Below are positions 44,863-55,369 of a stretch of DNA of 64,000 nucleotides, in pieces. Every line of letters starts with the position of its first letter. Position 1 is the first letter of the stretch. Under the pieces are notes generated by a model. It was not told the DNA's origin. It worked only from the letters and a program-made list of their open reading frames with translations, and ran no database searches. The translations under genes were made by a program, and so were the position numbers. This DNA is from Termitomyces sp. T153 (lineage: Eukaryota; Basidiomycota; Agaricomycetes; Agaricales; Lyophyllaceae), in the NCBI GenBank assembly GCA_018296165.2, contig JACKQL020000023.1:682001-746000 (forward strand), in the 5' to 3' direction.

Positions 44863-45853
44863 GCATCAGTTGCATCAGTTGACCCTGTTGAGGCTTACAT
44901 TGATTTGCTACCTGTTGGAGAAGATTCTGTGGTGCTTACTGTTGCTAAGAATTCCCAATTGCTTCAATCTGTTATGATGCTAATTGATAACAAAGAAGAA
45001 ATAGAGTGCATTACCAACAGTGGCTCCCAAATCATTTCAATGTCTGCCAAAATTGCTAGCAACCTTGGACTGTCTTACAACCCCAACATTGTTTTGAATG
45101 TGCAGAGCACTAACAGTATCATAAATCAATTGCCTGGACTTGCCTGCAACATTCCTTGCACAATTGGCAACATCATGGTTTATTTGCAAATTCATGTTCT
45201 ACAGTCCCCTGCTTACATTATTCTCCTTGGTTGCCCATTTGATGTTTTAACCTGAAGTGTGGTCAATACTCTTAGCAATATTGAGACTGCTATTACTATT
45301 ATGGACCCAAACACTGGCATGTGGTGCACAATTCCAACATTTCCATGCAGTTAATCCAAAAGAAACAATTGCTAAAATGTTTGCTACAAAACCAACCCAC
45401 CCTACTGCTTTCATTGTCAAAGACATTGACAATGACAATAGCAACACAGCAGTCATTATTAGCTATGATCATTCAACTGGTCTAGTGACACATATAGCTT
45501 CTTGCAATTTAGACAAAGACATTGTACTTACAGATTCCACCATGCAGACAAACCCTGCCCTAGCCTATCTTTATGCTACTGCTAGTGATCTTTCAGATTT
45601 TTCCTTACCCCCTCATTCATATCTTGTATCTACTAATCCTTCTTCACCTGTGATTCTTGGACAGACTCTCCCAATGGATACAAGTGATACAGACACTACC
45701 CCCATTTATGTTAACATTCCTTTTTCTGCTCAGTTTGTCACTGACAAACCAATCAAACAAAAAGGAATACAGGTAAAGAAGAAGTACAAGCCCATTACTA
45801 TAAAGACCAAACCAGTTGCTGGTCACATTAGCAAAGACTTCAGAATTGAGTGA
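44863..45853 (+). pseudogene. Gypsy F aspartic protease relic
   Basis: The active-site region reads I-T-N-S-G-S-Q-I (about 45008-45035) where D-S-G is needed; ACC-AAC fits decay of ACC-GAC at a CpG. The flap and second hydrophobic strand follow (I-I-L-L-G-C-P-F-D-V-L). A stop at 45253 and then another open stretch (45257-45853) lead toward the RT. Confidence 0.75.
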
Positions 45854-46099
45854 CACATCATGGGCAATCCACTAGCAACTATGCTACCACTTGATTTGAA
45901 CCCACTGCCATTCATTCCAACCCAGCAATTCACTAACAAATGACAAGCAAAACTCATTAAAGACCACATCACAGGCTTTCTCACTGGCAACAAAATCAAT
46001 GTTCCTGTCAACCTGGTCACCAAGCAATATAAGGCCTTTGCTTGGGAGGACTCTGAACAAGGAAGTTTGTGCTCCAACTTCTTTCTGCCAGTACATATA

Positions 46100-47400
46100 C
46101 CAACAATACCACACATACCTTGGGTTCAGCACAATCACCCCATACCCCCAGGACTAGAGAAGGAAGTATGTGAAATCATTCATGACAAGATCAAGGCTGG
46201 CATCTACAAACTTTCAAATTCTGCTTATTGCTTGCAATGGTTTGTGTCCTCAAGAAGAATGGTAAGCTCATAATTGTACACAGTCTAGAGCTGCTAAACC
46301 ATGTCACCATTTGCCACTCTGGAGTTTGTTCCCCCTTTTTCAGATCATGTTGCCAAATCTTTTGCTGGATGCATTTGTGGTGCTACACTCAATCTCTATG
46401 TTGGATATGATGAGCAACTAATTGACCCCACTTTATGTGACTTAACAACATTTCAGACTCCACTTGGCACACTTTGCTTAGTGACCTTGCCAATGGGCTG
46501 GACTAACTCTGTGCCAATATTTCACAATGACATTACCTTGATATTGCAGCCAGAGATCCCCCACCACTTCCTCAGTTTTATTAACAATGTTGGTGCCAAG
46601 GGTCCAAAGAATTGTAAAATCATTAACAGTAGTCCTGCCAAGCATCCCACTAACTCCAATATTTGCCTAGCACTATGGGAGTTCTTTGAACTTCTCAATG
46701 AAATTCTCCAGAAAATGAAGTATTGTGGCAGTATGTTCTCAGTTCACAAGCTTGTCTTATGCACCACAACATTCAAGATCCTTGGTAACATTTGCATGCC
46801 TTGAGGTCAAATTCCAGATGAAAGTTGCTTAGCCCTACTCTAGTGCTGGGGCCCTTGCAAGTCACTATCAGAAGTTCAAGCCTTTCTGGGTACAGTTGGA
46901 GTTCTTAGGATTTTTGTTAAGAATTTGGCTCACTGCACCAACAACTTAACAAAACTCACTCATGTTGGCATTCTCTTTGAGTTTGGACCAGATCAGATCA
47001 ATGCTCAGCAAGATCTTGTTAAAGCCTTACAAGACACTAAGCCTCTAGTTCCTATCAATTATGAATTGCCTGACCCCATCATCTTAGCAGTTGACACATC
47101 ATATATTGCTGTTGGCTACTACCTCTGCCAGTGTACAAGCTGCAACTGCAAAGAACACTGCTACAACTTTGCTTTGAATCAATTATGCTTAACAATAGAG
47201 AGTCTAGATTCAGTCAGCCCAAGTTGGAACTCTATGGCCTATATTTAGTGCTACAAGCTTTACAAATGTACTTTATTGGTGTCAGGAACCTCATCATTGA
47301 AGTCAATGCTCAATATATAAAGGGTATACTACAGAACCCTGACATCCAGCCCTCCACTAGCATGAACTACTAAATCATGGTGATATTAATGTTTCACTTC
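46100..47400 (+). pseudogene. Gypsy F reverse transcriptase and RNase H-like relic
   Basis: RT: I-H-D-K-I-K-A-G-I-Y, L-Q-W-F-V (46236), I-V-H-S-L-E-L-L-N, D-L-T-T-F-Q-T-P-L-G-T-L, L-P-M-G-W-T-N-S-V-P-I-F-H, then F-I-N-N-V (about 46575-46590), where Y-I-D-D is catalytic. RNase H-like: I-I-L-A-V-D-T-S-Y-I-A-V-G-Y and R-F-S-Q-P-K-L-E-L-Y-G-L-Y, followed by L-I-I-E-V-N-A-Q-Y-I-K-G. Several frameshifts. Confidence 0.8.
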
Positions 47401-49081
47401 AAGCTCATTCATGTCAAAGGAACCTTCCATAGCCCCAATGGTCTTTTGCAATGCCTGCTCTAGCCTAGCAACCCCATTCCCAATGATAGCAACAACTCTG
47501 TATATGAGGACTGGATCAATTGTTTGCATGGATTCATTTACCAAGTTTAGCTGCCCTTGCCCCTCCTTTGCCAAATGTCCTCTGCCTTGCAGTCTCAAAG
47601 TCCAGCCTCTCCAGCCTTTAGCAACATTTGTTAGCAATGACAGTGATAATTCAGCTCCACAACTAGTGAACAGTGACAACATACAGCCTCTAAGTGATGA
47701 TGGCACCACCACTTATAATGACATACCCCACAGTGCCAAGGCCATTGCTAGCAACACATGCATGCTCTTAGTTGAGAAATGGCTTAACAAACTTGTCAGG
47801 CCTAAAGGCCTTAGTGATACCAAATATGCTACTTTCATTTGCTATGCATCCATGTTCTTTATTGCTGGTGGCAAGCCTTGGTGATAAAATAAAAGTGGCA
47901 CCCACAAGCTCTTCATCCCTACCAATTGCCACCTATGAGTCTTGAAAGCTATGCATGACAACTTGGGACATAGAGGTCTTTTTGCTACCTGCTCAGCTCT
48001 TCTAGAATGCTTTTGGTGGCCTCAAATTAGCACTGACCTTGTTTGGTACATCTGTACTTGCCACCTATGCCAGGTTCATCAGATGACCAAAGTTCTCATT
48101 CTGCCAACTGTTGCTATGCCAGTGCCCTTGTTCAGCAAGATATACATTGACACTATGTTCATGCCACCATCTAATAAGTTCAAGTATATTATCCAAGGAT
48201 GCTGTTTGCTAACTCACTACTCCAAGTTCCATATGCTTGCTAGAGAAAACACTGAAGCTATTGCTAAATGGTTATACAAGGACATCATCTGCTACTGGGG
48301 AGCTCTTAGCCAAATTGTTACCAACAACAGAACTCTGATCCTGAAAGCCATTATCTACTTGGCAAAGAATTACACCTTACACCACATTTGGATCTCAGGG
48401 TACAACAAGCACACTAACAGTATAGTTGAGCTTCATTTTGATGTTCACCAAGCTCTCCTCAAAGCTGTTGATGGTAATCAGTTTAGGTGGAGTACAGCTA
48501 CTTACTCAGTCTTTTGGTCAGAATGTGTTACAGTTCACAAGTGGATGGGCTGTTCCTCTTACTATACAACAACTGGTACCCATCCTCTCCTGCCAGCTGA
48601 CATAGTCAAAGTGACATGCTTACAACCACTGCCAAACTTATTTTTGTTGACAACAGACCTCATAGCATGCTGAGCAATAGATCTTCAACATTGCCAAAAG
48701 GACCTTGACTGCCTTCACAACAATGTTCTTAGCACTTGTTGCTTAGCTGCTATTTGCTTCAAAGCCAAATATGCTGCTACAATTTACAATTACAACTTCA
48801 AAGCAGGCAACCTTGTATTGATGAGGAATACTAGAATCAAGGTGATACATAACAAAAAGATGAGGCCTCAATACTTGGGCTTATTGGTGGTAATCTCTCA
48901 TAATTGTAGAGGCACTTACATCCTTTGTAAACTAGATGGTTCAGTATTACATTGCCCCATAGCTGCCTTTTGCCTAGTCCCTTATTTTGCTAGAGAAAAC
49001 ATCTTACTGTCTAGCAATGCTTTTGACAAACATCAAATACTATACAAAAACATTAAGTCTTTTTATTTTGCTATTCTTTGA
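47401..49081 (+). pseudogene. Gypsy F integrase relic
   Basis: Linker 47411-47884. Integrase zinc domain H-D-N-L-G-H-R-G and C-T-C-H-L-C (47950-48070). Core: I-Y-I-D-T-M-F-M-P (first Asp present), T-N-N-R-T where T-D-N-G is expected (second Asp lost), S-I-V-E-L-H-F-D (Glu present). The C-terminus at 48818-49081 reads M-R-P-Q-Y-L-G-L-L-V-V with Y-I-L-C-K-L-D-G-S-V. Stop at 48671 splits core and tail. Confidence 0.82.
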
Positions 49082-49461
49082 ACACATTACAATTGTTTAA
49101 AAGCCCTTCACAGACATTTTCATTACTATCTTCTTGCTTTCAATACTATGCTTTGCTATTTGTCAGTAGTGCTCAGCATGCCTCTTGGAGTTTTCATGCC
49201 ATGATAATTTATTGAGCATTTCCCCTAGTGTTGCTAGTGCCAAGCAGCAGTTGCTAGTGCATACCAACTCATTTGTCTTGCTTATCCCTTTTGCTTTTGA
49301 TTTTATCTTATCTCTCTCACTTTGAAGTTTGTTATGATACATTTTCTTGGGCCCCTTACAGGGGCCAGTCTACAAGTACAACAAGACTAAAAAGCCTCTG
49401 AAGAGGGATAGTCTGTGTTCAGACTACTACTAACAACAAAAATGTACAGAAGTGATGGTCA
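49082..49461. other. Spacer between pol and antisense gene of Gypsy F
   Basis: AT-rich, no open frame. Probably holds the 3' ends of the two convergent transcription units. Confidence 0.4.
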
Positions 49462-51478
49462 CTAGAGGTTGAGGTTGGCATTGTCACTAGAGATGTCCCC
49501 CATCTCCCCTTCCTCCCAATCCTCCTTGCCAACTCTGTTTGCCTCCTGCCAAGCTAAGAATGCTTGGCAGTTGCCCCAATATCCTACCACAGTCACCAGC
49601 AACCTCTTGGTGACTGCAAATCTCACCCTTGCATCAAACAACTCCTCCCTAGCTTTCTCCAACTCCCTTCGGAAGCACCTCTCCACTCCTGCTGCTCTCT
49701 TGTCATACCCTCAAAGCAATGTTGCCAACATAAGTGGTGTCAGCAAGGCTAGGTCTTTCCCTGGCCATTCAAGCTTGTCATTGCCTACCTGGCACAGCAG
49801 CATGCTGGTCCAGGTTCCCTAGCAAAGTAATTAGCAAGTGATCAACTAGCAAAAGAAACCACTTACTTGTTATTGAACCCTTGCCTCCTCATCACTCTCA
49901 TCCCTCTCCACCTTGATTGTCTCCTCCCCAATCTCTTCATCTGCTGCTGTCTCTACCTCTGCAACTGTGGCTACAGGAGTTCCCTCCCTTATCTTCACAT
50001 CTCTGCCTTCCTCCTCAGCCTTGCTAGCAACTGTCTTCTATCACTTAGGCCTAGCAACCAGTGTCAAACTTGCCACTCTCTTCTGTGCAAAAGGCACATT
50101 GTCACCATTGTCACTACCACTGTTGCTTCCTCTGTTGCTACCCTCATCCTCACTCTCCACTATCTCTTTACTCTTCTCCTGTCACTTGCTCTTAGTGACT
50201 ACACTCCCTCCTACTGCTGACTCATCCTGCACTGTTGGCAGATTCAAGCTTGAGTGCTTAATCTGAATGGGCTCCTTCCTCCTCACCAACTCTCTCCATC
50301 TCTCTATGAACACCCAGGCCTGTCAACCTGAGGCTACTTTTGCCACAATCTTCTTAGAAAACTTGCTGCCAGTGCTCCTCAAAGACTTGCCACTATGGGA
50401 GCAGCCTTTCCTTGTACTGTTGCAGTGATAGCATTGCTAGGCCCCAGTTGGGTACCAATAGCCCTCAGAGTTGTTTTCAGCCTAGCAGTTGTTGCATTGA
50501 AAGAATTGTTAGTGATTAATTTGGCAAACACTGTTAGAGACTTACTACTCTCCTGACATTCTTTGAAAGCTTGCCTCTCCTCAAGTAACACCATGGACTT
50601 CCTCTTTGCCTTCTCCAGCACCACTCCTGTGCCCATTCCTGTATCCACTACTGTCAAGGCTTTTTGCCAGCAAAGAAGAGTTGCCAACTGCTTATTGGTA
50701 AAACTATTTTCAATTGGTTTCTGCAATAATGTTAGCAAAAACTACCAAAAATTAGTGGCAGAATGAAGACTTACTTCAATCTCCTCATCTTCCTCCTCCT
50801 TCCTAGCCTTCACCTTGCCCTTTCCTTTACCCTTTGGAGTTGTTGCCACTCTTGGCAATGTCACCAACCCCTGAGCAATGCTGCCATGCTTGGGAGTTGA
50901 GGGCCCAGCCACCCCAATGTCCTCACAATTTGTGCTAATGATGCCCCATGGCCCTCACTACACTCCACCCCCATTATCATTGCCAACTTGCATGGTGGGT
51001 GCTGAAAGAAGAATTGATTATTTGGAATCAAGTCTTCAAAAAGCTAAAGTTACTTTAGCAGAGTTGCTAGCCCTAGCAATGTTGCTAGCACTTACCATCA
51101 TGCCAGCTTCCAAGTCTTTCATCAGAAACTCAAGCAAAGAAGGCAGAGGAGCCTAGCAAAAACATTAATATCATTGCTAAAAACAAAAGAAGTCAAAGAG
51201 TTAACACAATGTTTATCAAACTCTCTAATCCACTACTCCTCCTTGTACTTCTCATATAGCTGTTGACATTCCTTGTCAACAACTGCTAGCTCAGCCCACT
51301 CCATACCACTATCCACCATCTCAAACCAGCAAAGCCAGATCTTAAAGATGGCAGTGACTGCCAAGCAAGTATTTGTTGCTAAGGATGCATGCACAACAAA
51401 TAGAAGTGGGTCAACCCAGTTGAGGAATGCCTGGGCCATGGCACACTTTTTGAGTTGGAAGGTGAGATCTGAAGACAT
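49462..51478 (-). pseudogene. Antisense accessory gene of Gypsy F (multi-exon, coiled coil)
   Basis: Opposite to pol, between pol and the 3' LTR. Starts M-S-S-D-L-T-F-Q-L-K-K-C-A-M-A (51478). At least three introns with good signals can be read on minus: GTAAGTGCTAGC...TTCTTTCAG (about 51098 to 50998), GTAAGTCTTC...GCTAACATTATTGCAG (about 50780 to 50731) and GTAAGTGGTT...CTTTGCTAG (about 49868 to 49822). Exons include E-F-L-M-K-D-L-E-A-G-M-M; a Lys-rich segment; N-K-Q-L-A-T-L-L-C-W-Q-K-A-L; L-E-E-R-Q-A-F-K-E; A-T-A-R-L-K-T-T-L-R-A-I-G-T-Q-L-G-P-S; and a terminal coiled coil R-E-L-E-K-A-R-E-E-L-F-D-A-R-V-R-F-A with W-E-E-G-E-M-G-D at the end. Stops inside exons (for example 51233) mark it as decayed. 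Function unknown. Confidence 0.62.
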
Positions 51479-51651
51479 AGCAATAAGATAGATTGCAGAA
51501 GATAAGGAGAGATGGAAGGGAGTGTTGATGAAGTTTAGCTGAATTGCTAGCTGTTTTTATTCTAACCACTCTAGGTACATGGACCAAACAAGCAATCATG
51601 GGACTTTGGATTGACTGAGGACAGTCAAGATTTCAGCAAAGGGGAGGATAA

Positions 51652-52354
51652 TAAGACCCCCTTGTTGCTAAGCACCATTTTTGGCATTGCTGATTATATT
51701 GACATGACACAAGTCATGATGCAAGTCACAATACTCAGCTCATGAGGATTAGCCCCAAGATGTAGCCTTTGCACAGGATTTTAGTGACCACAAGTCTTAT
51801 TGATCACAAGCCACATCATGGGGAGTCTGGACTCTGGGTCTAGAATGACAAGGCCAAGACCTCTATTAGCAACAATTGCTAGCAACTTTCCTAGCAACAA
51901 CATAGCCTTCTCTCCAAAAAATGGACATATTGACAGTCATGTGATTTCTTATTTAATATTTCTCTTATTGAGCTTACAAACATACTTGAACAGCATCTAC
52001 ACTTCAGGTGTTGACATTGGACATGCTCTTTTCTTGCAATTTGTAATTTTTATGCATCACATTGACTTTGCTTACTTTTTACTTAGTTACCAGACTGACA
52101 CCTTGTGTGGATCATAAACACCTTAGCAGATGCCATTGCTGGCAGTGACTACTATCTCCTTTTTTATACTATACCTATGAATAGTATAAATATGGCTTGT
52201 ACATAGAGACTAAAAACAACAAACAGAGTACTATTTCAACCTCTCTCTAAGCTTACCAGCTTAAGATCTCTTGTTGCTCTTTTGCTCACCATTGACAACA
52301 ACTTAGCAACCATCTTGCTAACCTTGACCTCAACTTTGTGTGGTACCAACTACA
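51652..52354 (+). repeat. 3' LTR of Gypsy F (703 bp)
   Basis: Nearly identical to the 5' LTR, with about 35 bp of extra sequence near 52255-52290. Ends ACCAACTACA, followed by the GGTGA duplication. Confidence 0.85.
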
Positions 52355-52975
52355 GGTGATATGAAGTTGGAAGGCAGGGGTACTGTCTTGTGAGATGCAT
52401 GCAAAGGGGACAGCACCAATGGTCTTGATGTCAAGGGCTTCTGAGTCAATGGGGGTGGGTGTTGGAGTGGCAGCAGCTAGGTCCAGAGCTGTAGTGGGGT
52501 TGTCTGGAGGGGTCTGATGTTTTTGGTTAGAGTACTGTGGGCCTTTGTATCAATTTCTGGGTATGTTGGGGGAAAGCCATTGAGTTTTGTTCAAGGAAGA
52601 CTGGAGCAGAGGTGCACTTTCCTCCCTTTCTTGGTTGTTCTTGAGGGCTGAGGGAGTTTGGGTTGCTTTAGAGGTGCTGGCATTGAGGTTGAAGATATTG
52701 GAGTCTGAGGGGGACTAGATGTGAAGGGGGATGGCAGCTGCCAAACTTGCTTCAGGGCCAGGGAATTGCATGGTGAGGTTTTTCTAGTTGGTATTAGGGT
52801 TGACATCCTGTAGCCAAGGGAGTCCAAGCACAATTGGAGTTGATTTGGGGAGCTGGGTGATGAGGAGCCAGACCCAAAATCATAAGCTGTTGTCAAGGGC
52901 AAGAGTGTTGTTGTGGTAGTGGGTAATTTCAGTTGAGGCAGAGCTTTCATCAAAGAGTTGAAGCTTTAGGTGTCA
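52355..52975 (-). mobile_element. Ty3/Gypsy E2, right part (protease linker)
   Basis: On minus it matches 32150-32770 of E1: L-Q-L-F-D-E, L-T-Q-L-P-type strand, S-L-A-A-A-I-P-L-H, V-P-F-A-C-I-S-Q-D and F-Q-L-H-I at the F junction. Frames are broken. Continues at 41651 on the other side of Gypsy F. Confidence 0.75.
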
Positions 52976-53149
52976 TGACCCACAGCATCATGACACTGGA
53001 TACTGCTTAAATAGTACCTGCAACTTGTAAAGCCAGGCTTGACATTGTTGTAGGCTATGAGAGGCTTCCAGACCAGTTTTAAGAGACTTGCTCTGCTGTG
53101 GCCTTTTGGTCCAGTTAGGAGTTGTAGTCATCACACTGTCCCAAGTCAT
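52976..53149 (-). repeat. Gypsy C leader scrap
   Basis: GGCTTCCAGACCAGTTTTAA...CTTGCTCTGCT (about 53065-53100) matches the sequence just inside the C LTR at 38248-38281. The remainder is unassigned. Confidence 0.45.
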
Positions 53150-54048
53150 CATGCATAGCTTTCAAGACTTGTAAGCAGAAATTGGTAGAGATGAAGAGCT
53201 TGTGGGTGCCATCTTTATTTTATCACCAAGGCTTGCCACCAGCAATAAAGAACATGGATGCATAGCAAATAAAAGTGGCATATTTGGTGTCACTAAGGCC
53301 TTCAGGCCTGACAAGTTTGTTAAGCCATTTCTCAACCAAGAGCATGCATGTGTTGCTAGCAATGGCCTTGGCACTGTGGAGTATGTCATTATAAGTAGTG
53401 GTGCCATCATCACTTAGAGGCTGTATGTTGTCACTGTTCACTAGTTGTGGAGCTGAATTATCACTGTCATTGCTAACAAATGTTGCTAAAGGCTGGAGAG
53501 GCTGGACTTTGAGACTGCAAGGCAGAGGACATTTGGCAAAGGAGGGGCAAGGGCAGCTGAACTTGGAAAATGAATCCATGCAAACAATTGATCCAGTCCT
53601 CATATACAGAGTTGTTGCTATCATTGGGAATGGGGTTGCTAGGCTAGAGCAGGCATTGCAAAAGACCATTGGGGCTATGGAAGGTTTCTTTGACATGAAC
53701 AAGCTTGAAGTAAAACATTAATATTACCATGATCTAGCATTTCATGCTAGCAGAGGGCTGGATGTTAGGGTTTTATAGCATACTCTTTATATATCTTTGA
53801 TGAATCTGCCTGAGAAGTTGGCAAGGATTTTTCTAATGTTATGAAGGTTCCTAGCAATTTCAATTTTGTAGGCAAGGGATCAAGATTGAGTAGCAGGTGG
53901 AGAGTTCTGAGGGGTTGATAAAGACAACTGCAGGAGTTTGCTAAAGATTTCCAAGTGACATTTTGCTTGAGCTCTGGTTTCTGGCAGACTAGTTAATTAA
54001 AATCCCTTGTGGTGGGCTCCAAAATGATTTGCTCCTATGCTGCCTAGT
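53150..54048 (-). repeat. Inverted, internally deleted Gypsy F fragment
   Basis: Reading on minus, 54048-53805 matches F 42710-42957 and 53805-53150 matches F 47310-47955, so about 4.35 kb (gag through RNase H) is missing between them. The open stretch 53702-53223 is nearly identical to 47411-47884. No LTR. Confidence 0.8.
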
Positions 54049-54335
54049 TGTTAAGAGAGGATTCTAAGCCTCTATTTCCTTATACGATTATATATTACTA
54101 ATTCATTACAATTTTATCCACATTCCAATTCCTCCACACCTCAGTTACTTACCATTATATTGTGGTTGCACTGAGATGTGTATAGCTTATGTTTCATTCT
54201 CTACTTACTACTGATACTTATTCTACTTAGATGTTTATCTAACATTCTTTATTAACAGGTAAATACATTCAATATAGTCACTTACCATTATATTGTGGTT
54301 GCACTGAGACATTTATCTAACATTCTTTATTAACA
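54049..54335 (+). repeat. 5' LTR of Copia G
   Basis: TGTTAAGAGAGG...TTATTAACA. Contains two copies of CTTACCATTATATTGTGGTT followed by a CATTCTTTATTAACA-type end. Confidence 0.85.
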
Positions 54336-54427
54336 GGTTTGGGCCTCATTCTCTCAGTTAATGAAAAAAAAACAGAGCAACTGCAAGACCCCTTGTGACT
54401 CAAGAAAAATTTTTATAGACTTCTGCC

Positions 54428-55310
54428 ATGTCAGGCACTAGCTTGATGTTACTACCTTTCCAATTGCCCAAGGATCAAAAATGCAAGGGATACAAGAACT
54501 ATGCTAGTTGGAAGATCAACATGATTGCACATGAAAGACCATGTGGGCTACTCAACTATTGGGAGGACAAGATTGTTGTCCCAGCATCACTCCTCCAGTC
54601 CCCCAAATCTAAAAACAAAAAAATCTTCCCTCCTTCCAAGGATATTAGATACAACTTCTGTTCACTTGCAGATACTGAACAAGCTCAAATATGAACTCTG
54701 TAAGAGCGTGGCATTGTTATCAATCTTGATCAACCTAACTGACATCATGGGATCTGGTGTCAACCCTTATGGCACTTCTCATGCTGCATGGAACATCCTC
54801 ATCAAGCAGTATGGAGTGGGCAGTCAATGCATGCAAAACATGAGGGAAAAGGAGTTGGCAGACTGCAGATACAGTGACAGAAGCAAGGTTGCTAGAGAAG
54901 GTGGCCATATTGAGAAGATGTGGAAGCTGAGAAAGGCAGCAAATGATGTGGGCACAGAGATCACTGACAAGAGGTTCATTGTCAAACTGCTTGATTCTTT
55001 TCTGGAATCTTGGGACCTAATTGTGTTGACCCTATATGGAGAGACTGGACTTGTCTGGATCATACAGACTCTAACTACTCATGGTGAACACATTGCAAAC
55101 CAATCTGGATCTTCAGGCACAGGCACTGTAATTCTAATTGACACTGTCAAGGTACTTGAAGCAATGATCCATGCACTCCCAGCCCAAGTCAATGGCTTGT
55201 CAACAAAGAACCAAACTCTGACAAGACATGCTCCAACTGCAGAAAAACTGGCCATACTCACCCAGATTGGTTTAGAGAAGGAGGTGGAAAACAAGGTCAG
55301 TACCCATTGT
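54428..55310 (+). pseudogene. Copia G Gag relic
   Basis: M-S-G-T-S-L-M-L-L-P-F-Q-L (54428) then N-Y-A-S-W-K-I-N-M-I. A frameshift near 54690, then H-A-A-W-N-I-L-I-K-Q-Y, M-R-E-K-E-L-A-D-C-R-Y, F-L-E-S-W-D-L-I-V. Knuckle C-S-N-C-R-K-T-G-H-T-H-P-D-W near 55225, in which the last Cys is Trp. Confidence 0.78.
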
Positions 55311-55369
55311 AGTGGAAGGAGAAATGCACAGCATCCTTACCTGGTGCCAATTTCACATCCACAACCATG

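Larger units (their letters stand above)
41652..52354 (+). mobile_element. Ty3/Gypsy F, complete length (10.7 kb), inactive
   Basis: LTRs 41652-42337 and 51652-52354 flank gag, protease, RT, RNase H, integrase and an antisense accessory gene. GGTGA precedes (41647-41651) and follows (52355-52359), a 5-bp target duplication. It sits inside Gypsy E2; joining the flanks gives F-Q-L-H-I-T-S-A-P-V-L-F-A in frame. The purine tract AAAGGGGAGGATAA abuts the 3' LTR. Confidence 0.88.

Noticed and set aside
49867..50266. Two 117-codon plus frames rich in Leu/Ser/Cys
   Set aside because: Antisense of exons of the accessory gene of Gypsy F, whose intron signals are on minus.
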